Of a stretch of DNA of 64,000 nt, positions 63,127 through 64,000 are shown piece after piece. The position numbers and the translations under genes are program-made. The stretch is from Streptomyces lincolnensis (GTDB taxonomy: Bacteria; Actinomycetota; Actinomycetes; Streptomycetales; Streptomycetaceae): positions 1,984,001 through 2,048,000 of the forward strand of contig NZ_CP016438.1 in NCBI RefSeq assembly GCF_001685355.1, in the 5' to 3' direction. The stretch's first letter is position 1, and every line of letters begins with the position of its first letter. Under the pieces are notes generated by a model, which did not search any database, was not told the origin of the DNA, and worked only from the letters and a program-made list of their open reading frames with translations.

Positions 63127-64000
63127 CGGCGCTTCCCCGACGGTCGGCCGCGGCCCCGGCTGCGGGCCGCGGGCTGGTTGCGCGGGCCGACGACCGCGTG
63201 GGCCTCGTCGTCCTCGGGCTCGTCCGCGGGCACCTCGTCGGTGACGCGGGTGTCCGGGGCCTCGCCCGCCGTGGCACCCTGGGCGCGCTTGGCGAGGACG
63301 CGCTTCTTCAGCGCCTTCATCTGCGGCTCGAGCTCCTTGAGGTCGGCGACGAGCGGCGTGGCGATGAAGATCGAGGAGTACGCACCGGCCGCGAGACCGA
63401 CGAACAGCGACAGCGAGATGTCGTTCAGCATGCCGGCGCCGAGGACACCGCCGCCGATGAACAGCAGGCCACCCACCGGCAGCAGCGCCACCACGGTGGT
63501 GTTGATGGAGCGGACCAGGGTGCTGTTGATCGAGCGGTTGGCGACGTCGCTGTAGGTCCAGCGGGTCTGCTTGGTGATGTCCCTGGTCTGTTCCTTGAGA
63601 CTGTCGAAGACGACGACCGTGTCGTAGAGCGAGTAACCGAGGATGGTCAGCAGACCGATCACCGTGCCGGGTGTGACCTCGAAGCCGACGAGGGCGTAGA
63701 TACCGACCGTGATGGTGATGTCGTGGATCAGCGCGACGAACGCGGCGATCGCCATGCGCCATTCGAAGGCGATCGCCAGATAGATCACGACGAGGACCAG
63801 GAAGATCCCGAGGCCCTGCCAGGCCTTGTTGGCGATCTGGTCACCCCAACTGGGGCCGATCAGGTCGGCGTTGATGCTCTCGGAGTCGACCTTCAGGTCG
63901 GTCGCCAGCTCTTCCTTGATCTGGTTGGACTTCTCGGTGTCGATGCCGGCGATCTGGATGCGCAGGCTGCCGTTGCCGAGCTTCTGCACGATCGCGTCGT
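63123..64000 (-). CDS. secF: Protein translocase subunit SecF, 5' part outside window
   Basis: About 292 codons are visible; the gene runs off the right edge, so the first membrane helix and start are missing. Five membrane helices are seen, with the diagnostic TPGTVIGLLTILGYSLYDTV followed by VVFDSLKEQ, and NRSINSTLVRSINTTVVAL. It works with SecD using proton motive force late in export. The C-terminal 70 residues are an acidic/basic low-complexity tail (EVPADEPEDDEAHAVV, then RGRGRPSGKRR). The apt gene is coupled to it by four bases. secD should lie just outside. Confidence 0.95.
   Translation of the reverse strand, partial: DAIVQKLGNGSLRIQIAGIDTEKSNQIKEELATDLKVDSESINADLIGPSWGDQIANKAWQGLGIFLVLVVIYLAIAFEWRMAIAAFVALIHDITITVGIYALVGFEVTPGTVIGLLTILGYSLYDTVVVFDSLKEQTRDITKQTRWTYSDVANRSINSTLVRSINTTVVALLPVGGLLFIGGGVLGAGMLNDISLSLFVGLAAGAYSSIFIATPLVADLKELEPQMKALKKRVLAKRAQGATAGEAPDTRVTDEVPADEPEDDEAHAVVGPRNQPAARSRGRGRPSGKRR

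Noticed and set aside
63123..63989. secF start inside the window at 63989
   Set aside because: That GTG lies in the periplasmic domain; SecF needs an N-terminal membrane helix, so the true start is beyond the right edge.

Overview
The window is a 64-kb piece of a Streptomyces chromosome. The evidence is very high G+C with strong G/C bias at third codon positions, many GTG and TTG starts, BldD, the actinobacterial nucleoid protein sIHF, a helicase-dead PriA and a PGKGP-type EF-P. The gene order from priA-metK-coaBC-rpoZ-gmk-sIHF through pyrFD-carBA-pyrCBR, bldD-nusB-efp, aroBKCE, mltG-ruvX-alaS, hisS, relA, apt and secF is the conserved core arrangement I know from Streptomyces coelicolor. No tRNA, rRNA, insertion sequence, prophage, integrase or CRISPR array was found.

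Layout. (1) 1-14.4 kb is mixed: a partial helix-turn-helix gene, the CBS-domain GMP reductase homologue guaB1, a GT-B-like protein, a STAND ATPase with a damaged Walker A motif, an orphan barstar, a SorC-type sugar regulator next to rpe, an MMPL exporter, rsmB, fmt and a small HTH gene. (2) 14.4-14.9 kb is non-coding and filled by a degenerate tandem repeat (about 94-bp units, each of three roughly 31-bp monomers). (3) 14.9-31.6 kb is a long leftward housekeeping block: pyrR-pyrB-pyrC-membrane protein-carA-carB-pyrD-pyrF (UMP synthesis), then sIHF, gmk, rpoZ, coaBC, metK and priA. Several four-base start/stop overlaps suggest translational coupling. (4) bldD is divergent from pyrR, with a candidate autoregulatory promoter. 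(5) 32.6-39.8 kb, leftward: nusB, efp, an M24 protein with altered metal ligands, a P-loop kinase-like protein, and the shikimate genes aroB-aroK-aroC-aroE. (6) A small secreted-protein gene of unknown function sits in opposite orientation between aroE and mltG. (7) 40.4-46.2 kb: mltG, ruvX, alaS and two small envelope proteins. (8) 46.3-51.5 kb: a second STAND ATPase with intact motifs, rpsD with a long leader, rarA and a VKOR-type thiol oxidoreductase. (9) 51.7-55.2 kb: a rightward operon of ABC ATPase, permease, histidine kinase and response regulator, joined by stop/start overlaps. (10) A 190-bp nested palindrome separates it from hisS and an MBL hydrolase. (11) A membrane-anchored cyclophilin, a DUF349 protein, rel, apt and the 5'-truncated secF complete the window.

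The genes join several processes: pyrimidine, guanine and adenine nucleotide supply (pyr, gmk, guaB1, apt), stringent control (rel, rpoZ), translation (fmt, rsmB, efp, rpsD, alaS, hisS), envelope and secretion (mltG, secF, VKOR, cyclophilin), and developmental control (bldD). The least explained elements are the 94/31-bp repeat array, the STAND and M24 proteins with substituted key residues, the orphan barstar, the orphan secreted protein, and short tandem duplications that span stop codons. Every family assignment is from reading translated sequence; no database search was possible.
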